A DNA stretch of 51,457 nucleotides from an uncultured Bacteroidales bacterium (GCA_900316235.1 ONCC01000013.1:1-51457); one strand, 5' to 3'. Positions 35,323 through 44,801 are shown, numbered from the stretch's first letter. The notes: generated from the sequence alone by a model not told the origin. Program-made: numbers and translations.

Positions 35323-37424
35323 ACTTTGAACTGAAATCGGACTTTGCCCCCATGGGCGACCAGCCGGAGGCCATCCGCCAACTGGTGGATGGTGTACGTG
35401 CAGGACAACGAGCACAGGTACTGCAGGGTGTCACCGGTTCGGGTAAGACCTTCACCGTAGCAAACGTCATCCAGGAGTTACAACGTCCCACGCTGGTACT
35501 CAGCCACAACAAAACCCTCGCGGCACAGCTCTATGGCGAGTTCCGCCAGTTCTTCCCCAACAATGCGGTAGAGTATTTTGTCAGCTACTACGACTATTAC
35601 CAGCCAGAAGCCTACATCGCCGCCACCAATACCTATATCGAAAAAGACCTGCAAATCAACGATGAGCTCGACAAACTACGTCTGCGGGCTTCATCGGCAT
35701 TGCTCAGTGGTCGCAGGGATGTCATCGTAGTCTCCTCAGTGAGCTGCATCTACGGCATCGGCAATCCGGACGAGTTCAAAAAAGGCACTGTGGAAATACG
35801 CGTCGGCGACCGCCTGAAGCGTGACGACCTGCTAATGAAACTCCTTGATGGACAATATGTCCGCAATGAAATAGAGTTCATCAACGGACGCTTCCGCGTC
35901 AAAGGCGACACCGTCGACATCTACCCTTCCTTTGCCGATTTCTGCTATCGCGTCTCCTTCTGGGACGATGAGGTGGAGCGTCTCGAGAGCTTCGACCCCA
36001 TCAGCGGACAGAAACTCGACCGCTTCGACGAGATAACCATCTATCCCGCCTCAAACTTCCTCACCTCCAAGGAGCATCTGCCCGAAATCATCCTGCAGAT
36101 ACAACGTGATATGTTCGACCGACGCGACTACCTTGAGAGCATAGACAAGCACCTCGAAGCCAAGCGACTTGAGGAACGCGTGAACTATGACCTAGAGATG
36201 ATTCAGGAGTTGGGCTACTGCTCTGGCATCGAGAACTATAGCCGCTATTTCGACGGCCGTCAGCCCGGCACACGTCCCTTCTGTCTCATTGACTATTTCC
36301 CGGATGACTTCCTCCTGGTCATTGACGAGAGCCACGTCACAGTACCACAAATCGGTGCCATGTACGGTGGCGACCGCAGCCGCAAAACCAGCCTCGTCGA
36401 ATATGGGTTCCGTCTGCCATCGGCACTGGACAACAGGCCGTTGACCTATGATGAGTTCTACAATCTCACAGGCCAGACCATCTATATCTCCGCCACCCCA
36501 GCCGACTACGAGTTGAACGAAGCGGAAGGTGTGGTAGTGGAGCAGGTGATACGTCCCACAGGACTCCTTGATCCCGTGGTCGAAGTGCGGCCCGCCGTAA
36601 GCCAGGTCGACGACCTACTGGACGAGATTGAGAACACCGTCGACAAAGGCGAGCGCGTCCTCGTCACCACCCTCACCAAACGCATGGCAGAGGAGCTCAC
36701 CTCTTACCTCATCAATCTGGGTATCAAGAGCAAATACATACATAGCGATGTCGACACGCTGGAACGTGTAGAGATTATGCGCGACCTGAGGATGGGAGTA
36801 TTCGATGTGCTGGTGGGTGTCAACCTGTTGCGCGAAGGACTAGATCTGCCCGAGGTCTCTCTTGTTGCCATCCTCGATGCCGACAAGGAGGGCTTCCTCC
36901 GCAGCGACCGCGCACTCATCCAGACCATTGGCCGTGCTGCTCGCAATGTGCACAGCAAGGCCATCCTCTATGGTGACACCATCACTGGTTCGATGCAGCG
37001 TGCCATAGACCTCACCAACCGCCACCGCGAGAAACAGATACGTTATAATATGGAGCACGGCATCGTACCCAAACAAATCGTCAAATCCACCGATGCCATC
37101 CTGGGTACCACCAGCGTCATCGAACTCGCTGCAGAAGAACGCAATGCCACTGAAATTGACCCCATTAGCATCTATAAAGAGGACATACCCGTTGCGGCCG
37201 AGCCAGGCTTCGAATACGGTCAGTCTGTAGAGATGCGGCCTGCCGCGTCTCCTACGGTTCCCGCGTCTCCCTACCTTGCCATGACGAAAGAGCAGCTGCG
37301 CAAAGAAATCCGCGACCGCCAGCGCAAGATGCAACTGGCCGCCAAAGAATTGGACTTCATGGCCGCCGCGAAATACCGAGACGAAATAAAAGAAATGCAA
37401 TCTCTACTCGAAACAGCCAGATAA
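35319..37424 (+). CDS. uvrB: Excinuclease ABC subunit B
   Basis: 701 residues. Helicase-fold damage-verification protein: P-loop GVTGSGKTFT (about residues 37-46), the beta-hairpin region SYYDYYQPEAYI that inserts between DNA strands, VIDESHVTVPQIG, LRSDRALIQTIGRAARN and a C-terminal UVR domain (about 660-700, LRKEIRDRQRKMQLAAKELDFMAAAKYRDEI) that binds UvrC. The linker before the UVR domain has a PAASPTVPASP stretch. It works with UvrA and UvrC in nucleotide excision repair. The start overlaps the previous stop (ATGA). Confidence 0.97.
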   Translation: MNFELKSDFAPMGDQPEAIRQLVDGVRAGQRAQVLQGVTGSGKTFTVANVIQELQRPTLVLSHNKTLAAQLYGEFRQFFPNNAVEYFVSYYDYYQPEAYIAATNTYIEKDLQINDELDKLRLRASSALLSGRRDVIVVSSVSCIYGIGNPDEFKKGTVEIRVGDRLKRDDLLMKLLDGQYVRNEIEFINGRFRVKGDTVDIYPSFADFCYRVSFWDDEVERLESFDPISGQKLDRFDEITIYPASNFLTSKEHLPEIILQIQRDMFDRRDYLESIDKHLEAKRLEERVNYDLEMIQELGYCSGIENYSRYFDGRQPGTRPFCLIDYFPDDFLLVIDESHVTVPQIGAMYGGDRSRKTSLVEYGFRLPSALDNRPLTYDEFYNLTGQTIYISATPADYELNEAEGVVVEQVIRPTGLLDPVVEVRPAVSQVDDLLDEIENTVDKGERVLVTTLTKRMAEELTSYLINLGIKSKYIHSDVDTLERVEIMRDLRMGVFDVLVGVNLLREGLDLPEVSLVAILDADKEGFLRSDRALIQTIGRAARNVHSKAILYGDTITGSMQRAIDLTNRHREKQIRYNMEHGIVPKQIVKSTDAILGTTSVIELAAEERNATEIDPISIYKEDIPVAAEPGFEYGQSVEMRPAASPTVPASPYLAMTKEQLRKEIRDRQRKMQLAAKELDFMAAAKYRDEIKEMQSLLETAR

Positions 37425-37426
37425 AA

Positions 37427-37457
37427 AAAAGGCTCCCTGATTGGGAGCCTTTTTTAT
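37427..37457. terminator. Bidirectional terminator between uvrB and the coiled-coil lipoprotein
   Basis: AAAAGGCTCCC pairs with GGGAGCCTTTT (37427-37437 with 37443-37453) around TGATT, with A-run and T-run on the two sides, serving convergent genes. Confidence 0.93.
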
Positions 37458-37471
37458 CATTACCGTAATCC

Positions 37472-38344
37472 TTACTTGGTCGAAACCACAAGGTAGTCAG
37501 TGTATTTCCAGAACTGAGTGGGATTGAGGATGCGGAGGTATGCAGTAACATTGCTGTTCTCCTCGTCGGCCACAAGTTCGTAGCTATCCTCGGGATGCTG
37601 CGAGATAACCACAGCCTTCTTCTTGTTGATGGTGATGGTGGTCACCTTGGTGCGGTCAATCTCGGTGAAACGCTCAGTGCTCATGCCTGCCACGGTTCCC
37701 TGTTTACGACCGATACCGATGAAGCCACCGGTTTTGGCCACGATACCAGCCTCTTTGAGTTCGTTGTAGGTACCCACGACGAACCAGGCGCGATTGGCGT
37801 CGGCAATCTGCTTGGCGATATACTGATCCTTCTCCTGATTGGAGGCGGTCAGATCAGAGACATTCTTGTTGAGACCCTTGATAACCACCTTGTTGTTCTC
37901 AAGCTCAGTGAGCAGTTCGGCAATCTGAGCCTCCTGGGCGGCACTGCGCTCCTCAAGGCGGGTGATGTAGGCCTGAAGGTCGGTATTGCTGCGGCCAAGT
38001 TCGTTCACCTTAGTGTTCAACTGGGCGATTTTCTTCTTGTTGGCGGCCATCATCGACTCGATGGAGCTCATCTGGTCGGAGATCTCCTTCTTATGGTCAT
38101 AGGAGCCCTCGGTGTCGTTGCGACGCATCTGCTGCACGTTCGAATACTTCGAGTTAATCATCGACAGATTGTCCTCAATCTCGTTGAGCATCGAGAACAG
38201 ACCGTCAATCTCAGAGTCTTTGGCATCGACGATACCCTGAAGCGAGTCAATAGTTTTTCTGGAGGAGTCAAGTTCCTTCTGATTGCAAGCCACGATAGAC
38301 ATTGTCATGGCAATCAGGCCAATGGCCAAAAAAATCTTCTTCAT
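37472..38344 (-). CDS. Coiled-coil lipoprotein, function unknown
   Basis: 290 residues. Lipoprotein signal with lipobox SIVAC (Cys20), followed by NQKELDSS. Residues about 25-185 are almost continuous heptad helix (DSLQGIVDAKDSEID, MMAANKKKIAQLNTKVNELG, RLEERSAAQEAQIAELLTELENNK), then a C-terminal domain of about 100 residues (WFVVGTYNELKEAGIVAKTGGFIGIG ... FWKYTDYLVVSTK). It probably forms an elongated oligomer anchored in the outer membrane. Similar Bacteroidales proteins have been described as collagen-binding adhesins, but nothing here proves adhesion. It has its own promoter with a dyad between the elements. Confidence 0.8.
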   Translation of the reverse strand: MKKIFLAIGLIAMTMSIVACNQKELDSSRKTIDSLQGIVDAKDSEIDGLFSMLNEIEDNLSMINSKYSNVQQMRRNDTEGSYDHKKEISDQMSSIESMMAANKKKIAQLNTKVNELGRSNTDLQAYITRLEERSAAQEAQIAELLTELENNKVVIKGLNKNVSDLTASNQEKDQYIAKQIADANRAWFVVGTYNELKEAGIVAKTGGFIGIGRKQGTVAGMSTERFTEIDRTKVTTITINKKKAVVISQHPEDSYELVADEENSNVTAYLRILNPTQFWKYTDYLVVSTK

Positions 38345-38369
38345 TTGTTATTGCTATTTAGTTTATATC

Positions 38370-38394
38370 CAAATTTACTTCATCCACATGGATG
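38370..38394 (-). promoter_or_regulatory. Promoter of the coiled-coil lipoprotein, with a dyad
   Basis: Minus-strand -7 TAAATTTG (38377-38370), 26 bases before the start. Immediately upstream, in the spacer, lies CATCCACATGGATG (38381-38394), six-base inverted arms around CA, a possible operator. Confidence 0.55.
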
Positions 38395-38514
38395 TTTTTA
38401 CCCCAAAAAGGTATGCTAATAACGCCACCCCACCATTTATTATTGCACCTGTGGTTGTTAAAAAATATTAAGAATGACATAATATTTTCCCCCGCTGGAC
38501 GTTATTAAAATGTC

Positions 38515-40566
38515 ATGAATGTACTTTTACAGGATTGGGAGTTTCCCCCTTTCGACCATATACACACCGAAGATTACGAACCTGCCATACGAGCCGCCAT
38601 CGAGGAGGCGGAACGTAACGTGGAGGCTATCGCAACAAGCAAAGAATCACCGACCTTCGAAAACACCGTGGAGGCGTTGGAGTGCGCCTCAAGGCGTCTC
38701 GACCGCATCAGCGCCATCATGCTCAACCTCAACGAATGTTGCACTAGCGACGAGCTGCAGGAGGTGGTGATGAAGCTGGAGCCGATGATGACCCGCTTCT
38801 CAATGAAGGTGGTGACCGACGAGCGACTGTACGAGCGAGTTAAGAGTTATGAGTTAAGAGTTAAGAGTTCGGCTGACGCCGGTCTTTCTACCGAGCAAAA
38901 GACTTTGCTCGAGAACACCCTCAAGAGTTTCCGACGCCACGGTGTGGCGCTACCGCCGGAGGAGCGTGAGCAATACAAGAAGAACGAGGAGGAACTCAGT
39001 GAGTTGAAGTTGCGTTTCAGTCAAAACGCACTGGCCGACCTCAACGACTGGACGCTACATCTCACCGACGAAGCCGACCTCGCGGGACTGCCCGAGGCAA
39101 TACGTACCGCAGCCCATGAGGAGGCCGAGAGCCGCGGTCTCGAGGGGTGGCTGTTCACGCTGGCGGCACCATCATACCTCCCCTTCATGACCTATAGCGA
39201 CCGACGCGACCTGCGGGAGAAGATGTACCGTGCTTACGGCAGCATCGGAGGAAGAGCAAACGAGCACGACAACAATGAGGTGATACGCAGGATTGTCGAG
39301 CTCCGGGCCGAGCAGGCACGACTGCTGGGATACGACACCTATTGCGACTATGTGCTGGAAGACCGCATGGTGCAAAGCCTACCCAACTTGCGCCACTTCA
39401 TGCTGGAATTGAAGGAAGCCGTGCTGCCGGCCGCACAAAATGAGCTTGCCGAGATGGCCAGAATATCCGAATTATCCGAAATTTCAGGGTGGGACATTTC
39501 CTACCTCTCCGAAAAACTCAAGCAGCAACGCTATGCTTTCGACAGCGAAGCCCTGCGGCCCTACTTCCCGCTGGAGGCCGTCCGCGAGGGCATCTTCGGA
39601 CTCTATGGACGCCTCTATGGGTTGCGCTTCGAGCCCGCTCCCGAAGTGCCTGTGTACCACGAGGAGGTGAAGGTATATCGCGTACTTGACGGCAAACAGG
39701 AGATGGGAATCCTTTATCTCGACATGCACCCGAGGGCCTCCAAACGCAGTGGCGCCTGGATGACAGAATTCCGCGGACAATACGCTTTAACCTCCCCCTC
39801 TAAGATAGAGGGGGTGCCCAAAGGGCGGGGGCGTGTGTCACCCCAGATACAGGTGGTATGCAACTTCAGCAAGCCCACTACCGACTCCCCTGCCCTACTC
39901 CGTTTTAGCGAGGTGGAGACTTTCATGCACGAGATGGGACATGCCATGCACGGGATGCTGAGTGACGTGCAGTATGAGTCGTTGAGTGGCACCAATGTCA
40001 AGCGCGACTTCGTGGAGATGCCGTCGCAGGTGATGGAGAACTGGTGCTACGAGCCGGAGTTCCTCAACACCTTCGCCCGCCACTGGCAGACCGGCGAGCC
40101 GCTGCCGACAGAATATATCGACAAAATCCGTGCCGCTCAGAACCACCTAGCCGGATGGCTCTGCCTGCGACAGCTGAACCTCGGCTTCACCGATATCGCC
40201 TTCCACACCATGGAAGGTGAGAGGTTAAAAGTCCTTTCACCTTTTAAGGCCGAAGAGGTGGAGGCCGCCGCCATGACCAATCTCGTACCGCGTGTACCAG
40301 GTTGTTGCACGGCCACCAACTTCAGCCACATCTTTGGTGGCGGATACGCCAGCGGCTACTACGGCTACAAGTGGGCCGAGGTGCTGGATGCCGACATCTT
40401 CAGCCGCTTCAAAGCCGACGGCATCTTCAATCAAGAAACAGCTGCCGCCTTCCGACGCGAGATACTCTCGCGTGGCGGCACCGAGCATCCCGCAGTGCTC
40501 TTCAAAAACTTCATGGGCCGCGAGCCCGACAATAAAGCTTTATTAAAAAGAATGAACCTAATATGA
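38515..40566 (+). CDS. M3-family zinc metallopeptidase (oligopeptidase A / dipeptidyl carboxypeptidase type)
   Basis: 683 residues, no signal peptide, so cytosolic or periplasmic only if exported otherwise. Zinc site HEMGH at residues 472-476 (FMHEMGHAMHGMLSD), third ligand Glu in the following helix (VEMPSQVMENW), and the substrate loop GGGYASGYYGYKWAEVLDADIF near the C-terminus are all intact. M3 enzymes degrade short peptides. Two repeat-derived in-frame insertions interrupt it: RVKSYELRVKSS at about 108-119 and SPSKIEGVPKGRGRVS at about 426-441. The stop overlaps the RNase R start (ATGA). Confidence 0.93.
   Translation: MNVLLQDWEFPPFDHIHTEDYEPAIRAAIEEAERNVEAIATSKESPTFENTVEALECASRRLDRISAIMLNLNECCTSDELQEVVMKLEPMMTRFSMKVVTDERLYERVKSYELRVKSSADAGLSTEQKTLLENTLKSFRRHGVALPPEEREQYKKNEEELSELKLRFSQNALADLNDWTLHLTDEADLAGLPEAIRTAAHEEAESRGLEGWLFTLAAPSYLPFMTYSDRRDLREKMYRAYGSIGGRANEHDNNEVIRRIVELRAEQARLLGYDTYCDYVLEDRMVQSLPNLRHFMLELKEAVLPAAQNELAEMARISELSEISGWDISYLSEKLKQQRYAFDSEALRPYFPLEAVREGIFGLYGRLYGLRFEPAPEVPVYHEEVKVYRVLDGKQEMGILYLDMHPRASKRSGAWMTEFRGQYALTSPSKIEGVPKGRGRVSPQIQVVCNFSKPTTDSPALLRFSEVETFMHEMGHAMHGMLSDVQYESLSGTNVKRDFVEMPSQVMENWCYEPEFLNTFARHWQTGEPLPTEYIDKIRAAQNHLAGWLCLRQLNLGFTDIAFHTMEGERLKVLSPFKAEEVEAAAMTNLVPRVPGCCTATNFSHIFGGGYASGYYGYKWAEVLDADIFSRFKADGIFNQETAAAFRREILSRGGTEHPAVLFKNFMGREPDNKALLKRMNLI
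38837..38869 (+). repeat. GAGTTAAGAGTTATGAGTT-type repeat inside the M3 peptidase gene
   Basis: Four units of (A/T)GAGTTA(A/T)GAGTT type, 33 bases (11 codons), in frame and encoding VKSYELRVKS. It lies in the helical N-terminal lobe, away from the zinc site. Confidence 0.85.
39791..39834 (+). repeat. CCTCCCCC...GGTGCCC...GGGC hairpin repeat inside the M3 peptidase gene
   Basis: CCTCCCCCTCT, loop, AGAGGGGGTGCCCAAAGGGC, then GGGGGCG. Same family as the element in the C10 gene at 19353-19394. It falls where M3 enzymes normally have a short turn before the conserved strand VVCNFSKPT. Confidence 0.8.
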
Positions 40567-42914
40567 ATGAGAATTTAGCAAAACAGATACTCAAAATCTT
40601 TGCCAACAATCCTTTCGACGCCTATAACCACAAGCAGATTGCCTCGCGCATCGGTGCCAACAGCAAGGCCGAGCGACAGGAGGTGATACGCACCATGCAG
40701 GAGCTCGCCGAGCAGAAACACCTCGTCGAGGACAGTCACAAAGGCAAATACAAGATCAACCCCAAATCCATTGACGACGAGCTGCTGCCGCAGAACTATG
40801 TCACCGGAACCATCGACATGAAGCAGGGCGGCAAGGCTTATGTAATCCCTGAGGAGGAGGGCCGCGAGGACATCCAGATAGCCCCCAACAACACCCACCA
40901 CGCCCTCCACGGCGACACCGTCAAGGTGTTGATGTTCCCCCAGCGCAAAATGCACAAGCCCGAGGGGCAGGTGGTGGAAATCATCAAGCGTGCCAAGACA
41001 CGCTTCGTGGGTGTCATCCAGCGGCAGGAACGCTTCGCCTTCATGGTTAGCGACAGCCGCACCATGCCCGTGGACATCTTCATCCACATCGACGACCTCG
41101 GTGGTGCCGAAAATGGCGAGAAGGTGCTGGTGGAGATGACCGACTGGCCCGAGCGCATGAACAACCCCGTGGGCAAGGTCATCAAACGCCTCGGCAAACC
41201 CGGTGACAACAACGTCGAGATGCAGAGCATCCTCGCCGAATACGACTTCCCGCTCGACTTCCCCAAGGAGGTCGAAGAGGAGGCAAAGAAAATCAAAAAG
41301 CCCACCAAGAAAGAAATAGCTTCACGACGTGATTTCCGCGATGTCACCACTTTCACCATCGACCCTGCCGACGCCAAGGACTTCGACGACGCCCTCAGTT
41401 TCCAGGAGCTACCTAACGGACACGTAGAGGTTGGCGTGCATATTGCCGACGTTTCCTATTATGTGAAACCCGGTAGCGCCATCGACCGCGAAGCCTACGA
41501 GCGCGGAACCTCCGTCTACCTCGTCGACCGCACCATCCCCATGCTCCCCGAGAAACTCTGCAACGAAGTCTGCTCCCTCCGTCAGGACGAGGAAAAACTC
41601 TGCTTCTCTGTTGTCATGGAGATGGACGCCGGAGGGGTACGCGACCGCAAGGGAGCGAACACCACTCCAAAGGTCTATGACACCTGGATGGGCAAGAGCG
41701 TGATTAAGAGCAACCGCCGTATGGCCTACGAAGAGGCGCAAGAAATCATTGAAGGTGAAAGGTCAAAGGTGAAAGGTGAAAGGTGTGATGACGAGGTCGC
41801 TGTGGCGATTTTGAAGCTACATAGCATTGCAGAGAAACTGCGGGCAGCACGCTACAAGAGCGGAGCCATCAACTTCGAGACCCAGGAGGTGAAATTCCAG
41901 CTCGACGAGAATGCCAAGCCCATCGGTGTCTACATCAAGGAAAGCAAGGAAGCCAACTGGCTTATCGAGGAGTTCATGCTGCTGGCCAATAGGAGTGTCG
42001 CCGAGTTTATCGGGAAGACTGGGAAAACCGGAAAATCCAGCAAACCCGCCCGCACCTTCGTCTACCGAGTCCACGACGAACCCAATCCCGAGAAGCTGAA
42101 TACCTTCGTGGAGTTCGTCGCCAAGCTGGGCTTCAGCATGAAGACCTCCAGCCGCAAGGCGCTGGCAGAAAGCTACAACCGTCTCTTCGAGAATATCGCC
42201 GGCCGCGGTGAGGAGCACATGGTCGACACCATCGCCATCCGCACCATGTCCAAGGCCTACTACAGCACCGAGAACATAGGCCACTACGGCCTCGCCTTCC
42301 CCTACTACACCCACTTCACCTCCCCCATCCGTCGCTATCCCGACCTCATGGTCCACCGACTGCTGGAGCGTTACCTGCAGGGTGGCACCAGCGTCAAAGC
42401 TGCTGAGTACGAGGATTACTGCAAACACTGCTCCATCATGGAGAAGAAAGCCGCAGATGCTGAGCGCACCAGCGTGAAGTACAAGCAAGCCGAGTTCCTG
42501 GCCGACAAGCTGGGGCAGGTCTTCCCCGCCCTCATCAGCGGTGTCAGCAAATGGGGTATCTATGCAGAAATTGAGGGCAATAAGTGCGAGGGCATGATAC
42601 CCATCGGCAGCCTCAAGGACGACTACTACATGCTCGATGAGGACAACTATCAGGTCATCGGCCGCCGCCACGGCCGCTGCTACAAACTCGGCTACCCCGT
42701 GCATATCCGCGTCCGCAAAGTCGACCTCCTCAAAAAGCAGATAGACTTCGACCTCGTCGAGGAAGACGACCACATCGCGGGTGCCCCCGCAGGGCGAAAA
42801 GCGGCGGGGAAACATGCTACGCAAACATCCAAAGACAAAAACCAGCGCAACAAGAAAGGCTCGCCTTCCGCCAAAGACAACAAGAAGAAGAGCCATTCCC
42901 GCCACAAGAAATAA
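40563..42914 (+). CDS. rnr: Ribonuclease R
   Basis: 783 residues. N-terminal winged helix, two cold-shock domains, the RNB catalytic domain with TIDPADAKDFDDALS (about residues 265-279, Asp ligands of the two metals), SPIRRYPDLMVHRLL, and a C-terminal S1 domain followed by a basic tail (KNQRNKKGS...SHSRHKK). Processive 3'-5' exoribonuclease for structured RNA and rRNA quality control. Repeat-derived insertion EGERSKVKGER at about 397-407 and a KTGKTGKSSK run at about 482-491 interrupt the RNB domain between conserved blocks. It is coupled to the M3 peptidase gene by ATGA. Confidence 0.96.
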   Translation: MNENLAKQILKIFANNPFDAYNHKQIASRIGANSKAERQEVIRTMQELAEQKHLVEDSHKGKYKINPKSIDDELLPQNYVTGTIDMKQGGKAYVIPEEEGREDIQIAPNNTHHALHGDTVKVLMFPQRKMHKPEGQVVEIIKRAKTRFVGVIQRQERFAFMVSDSRTMPVDIFIHIDDLGGAENGEKVLVEMTDWPERMNNPVGKVIKRLGKPGDNNVEMQSILAEYDFPLDFPKEVEEEAKKIKKPTKKEIASRRDFRDVTTFTIDPADAKDFDDALSFQELPNGHVEVGVHIADVSYYVKPGSAIDREAYERGTSVYLVDRTIPMLPEKLCNEVCSLRQDEEKLCFSVVMEMDAGGVRDRKGANTTPKVYDTWMGKSVIKSNRRMAYEEAQEIIEGERSKVKGERCDDEVAVAILKLHSIAEKLRAARYKSGAINFETQEVKFQLDENAKPIGVYIKESKEANWLIEEFMLLANRSVAEFIGKTGKTGKSSKPARTFVYRVHDEPNPEKLNTFVEFVAKLGFSMKTSSRKALAESYNRLFENIAGRGEEHMVDTIAIRTMSKAYYSTENIGHYGLAFPYYTHFTSPIRRYPDLMVHRLLERYLQGGTSVKAAEYEDYCKHCSIMEKKAADAERTSVKYKQAEFLADKLGQVFPALISGVSKWGIYAEIEGNKCEGMIPIGSLKDDYYMLDEDNYQVIGRRHGRCYKLGYPVHIRVRKVDLLKKQIDFDLVEEDDHIAGAPAGRKAAGKHATQTSKDKNQRNKKGSPSAKDNKKKSHSRHKK
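41752..41784 (+). repeat. GGTGAAA heptad repeats inside rnr
   Basis: AAGGTGAAAGGTCAAAGGT and two further GAAAGGT units, 33 bases, in frame (11 codons). Same family as the repeats at 29053-29133 and, in reverse complement, at 24728-24760. Confidence 0.85.
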
Positions 42915-42919
42915 ACAAA

Positions 42920-42943
42920 AAGAGCCCTGAATTCAGGGCTCTT
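42920..42943. terminator. Perfect 24-base palindrome, bidirectional terminator
   Basis: AAGAGCCCTGAATTCAGGGC and TCTT form a perfect palindrome centred on GAATTC, between convergent rnr and the acyl-CoA synthetase. The following T-run is weak (CTTATATTTG). Confidence 0.75.
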
Positions 42944-42990
42944 ATATTTGTTGCAGGTATCTTTATTCTATAACCGTTAACCCCTAACCG

Positions 42991-44775
42991 TTATTTAAAC
43001 AATCCTTCTATCTGCTCCTTGTAGGCGGCGGCAACATTGCGGCGGATGAGTTTCTGCGTGGGGGTGAGCATCTTGTTGGCCTCGCTCCACGTGTCGGTCA
43101 CGAGGACGAACTTCTTCACCTGCTCGGTGACACCCAACTCGGCGTTGTACTTATCCATAACCTTCTGGTAGCGAGCAACGACAGTCTTGTCGGCAACCAT
43201 TTCCTCCTTGGTCTCGGCCGTCACCCCGTGACGCTTACACCAGTCCTTCAGCATGTCGAAATCGGGTGCGATAACGGCAGCGGCATACTTCTGGTCGGCT
43301 CCCACCACCATCATGTCGAGAATGAAAGGCGACTGCTTCATCTTCTCCTCAATCACCTCAGGATTGATGTATTTACCCATCGAGGTCTTGAACATGCTCT
43401 TCGTGCGGCCGGTGATGAAAAGGTAGCCGTCGGGATCAAAGAAGCCTGTGTCTCCGGTATGGAACCAGCCCTCCTTGTCGATAGCCTCAGCCGTGAGCTC
43501 GGGCTGGTTGTAGTAGCCCTTCATCACATTGCCGCCACGGCATTGTATTTCGTTGGTCTGCGGGTCGATACGCACTTCAATCGTTCTCATGGCAAAGCCC
43601 ACGGAGCCAATCTTGCGGCCTTTCTTGTTCGAGTTGGTGACAGCAATGAGGGGCGAGCATTCGGTGAGACCATAGCCCTCATAGAGGTCCAAACCCACGC
43701 AGGAGAAGAACCTGGTGAGACGCGGCTGGATGGTGGCACCACCACTGACGAGCATATACAACTCACCTCCCATACTCTCGCGTATCTCCTTATACACCAA
43801 CTTGTCAGCCCACTTCTTCTGTAACTTATACCAGAATGAGAGCTTCGACTCGTCGAGCTCATATTCAAAAGCGAGGTCAATGGCCCAGTTGAAGATTTTC
43901 TTCCCTATGCCACTCATCTTCTCCCCCTTGCGGTAAATCTTGTCGTAGACCTTCTCGATGAACCTCGGCACACAAGCCATCATGTTGGGGCAGATCTCCT
44001 TGCAGTTGTCGCCCACTTTGGCGATACTCTCGGCATAGGCGATGGTGAAGCAGAGCCACTGGTAGAGGTAACCCATCATGCGCTCATAGATATGGCACAT
44101 GGGTAGCCACGAGAGGGCTTTGGTCCACGTCTTTCCCGGGCTTTCCTTGATTTCCTGCACGTTCATTATCAACCCCTTATGGGTCAGCATGGCACCCTTG
44201 GGAACACCCGTGGTGCCGCTGGTGTAGATCATCGTGCAGACATCGTCGATGGTCTGTGCATCCTTCATCTCCTGCAACTTGGCCGGGGCCTCGGGATGCT
44301 CCCTTACGTACTGGCGACCAATCTCATAGATGTCATCCATTGACTTCACACCCTCCATCGGCACAATCGTGCAGAGGTTTTCCAGATGCGGCAACTTCTC
44401 TCGTATATTACTGATTTTCTTGTATAAAGCAGGTGTCTCCACCACCAGCAGGCGCACCTGTGCGTCGTTGAGGATATACTGATAGTCCTCCTCACTGATA
44501 GTCGGATAGATAGGCAGCAGCACGGCACCCGTCTGCTGCACGCCGAAATCCACATAGTTCCACTCCGGACGGCCGGCGGAGATAAGGCCGATATTCTCGC
44601 CCTTCTTCACGCCGAGGTGCATCAGGGCGTAGCTGATGAGGTCAACCTTCTCGATATATTCATCGATATAATGCTCTTTCCATTCACCGTTTTCCTTGAA
44701 TTTGAACACGGGGCGCTCGGGGTGAAGTTCCTTTCTCCAAGTCAGCAAGTCGAATAGTCGGGTAGGCTCTTGCAT
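42991..44775 (-). CDS. Long-chain acyl-CoA synthetase (AMP-forming), copy 2
   Basis: 594 residues. ANL motifs YTSGTTGVPKGAMLTHKG, LYEGYGLTECSPLIAVT, GWFHTGDTGFF and ITGRTKSMFKTSMGKYINPEVIEEK. It is similar in layout to copy 1 at 25911-27776 but clearly diverged, so the two probably differ in substrate or expression. The protein is cytosolic or peripheral to the inner membrane. Single-gene transcript with its own promoter; it borders the accessory region that follows. Confidence 0.93.
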   Translation of the reverse strand: MQEPTRLFDLLTWRKELHPERPVFKFKENGEWKEHYIDEYIEKVDLISYALMHLGVKKGENIGLISAGRPEWNYVDFGVQQTGAVLLPIYPTISEEDYQYILNDAQVRLLVVETPALYKKISNIREKLPHLENLCTIVPMEGVKSMDDIYEIGRQYVREHPEAPAKLQEMKDAQTIDDVCTMIYTSGTTGVPKGAMLTHKGLIMNVQEIKESPGKTWTKALSWLPMCHIYERMMGYLYQWLCFTIAYAESIAKVGDNCKEICPNMMACVPRFIEKVYDKIYRKGEKMSGIGKKIFNWAIDLAFEYELDESKLSFWYKLQKKWADKLVYKEIRESMGGELYMLVSGGATIQPRLTRFFSCVGLDLYEGYGLTECSPLIAVTNSNKKGRKIGSVGFAMRTIEVRIDPQTNEIQCRGGNVMKGYYNQPELTAEAIDKEGWFHTGDTGFFDPDGYLFITGRTKSMFKTSMGKYINPEVIEEKMKQSPFILDMMVVGADQKYAAAVIAPDFDMLKDWCKRHGVTAETKEEMVADKTVVARYQKVMDKYNAELGVTEQVKKFVLVTDTWSEANKMLTPTQKLIRRNVAAAYKEQIEGLFK

Positions 44776-44801
44776 AGCAATTTTAATTTATGTTAATTTT
44801 G

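Noticed and set aside
35319..37424. Functional link between the phosphotransferase pair and uvrB
   Set aside because: Only an ATGA overlap joins them; nothing suggests a shared role beyond cotranscription.
41817..42905. Minus-strand open frame of 362 codons
   Set aside because: Antisense of rnr; no recognisable protein features.
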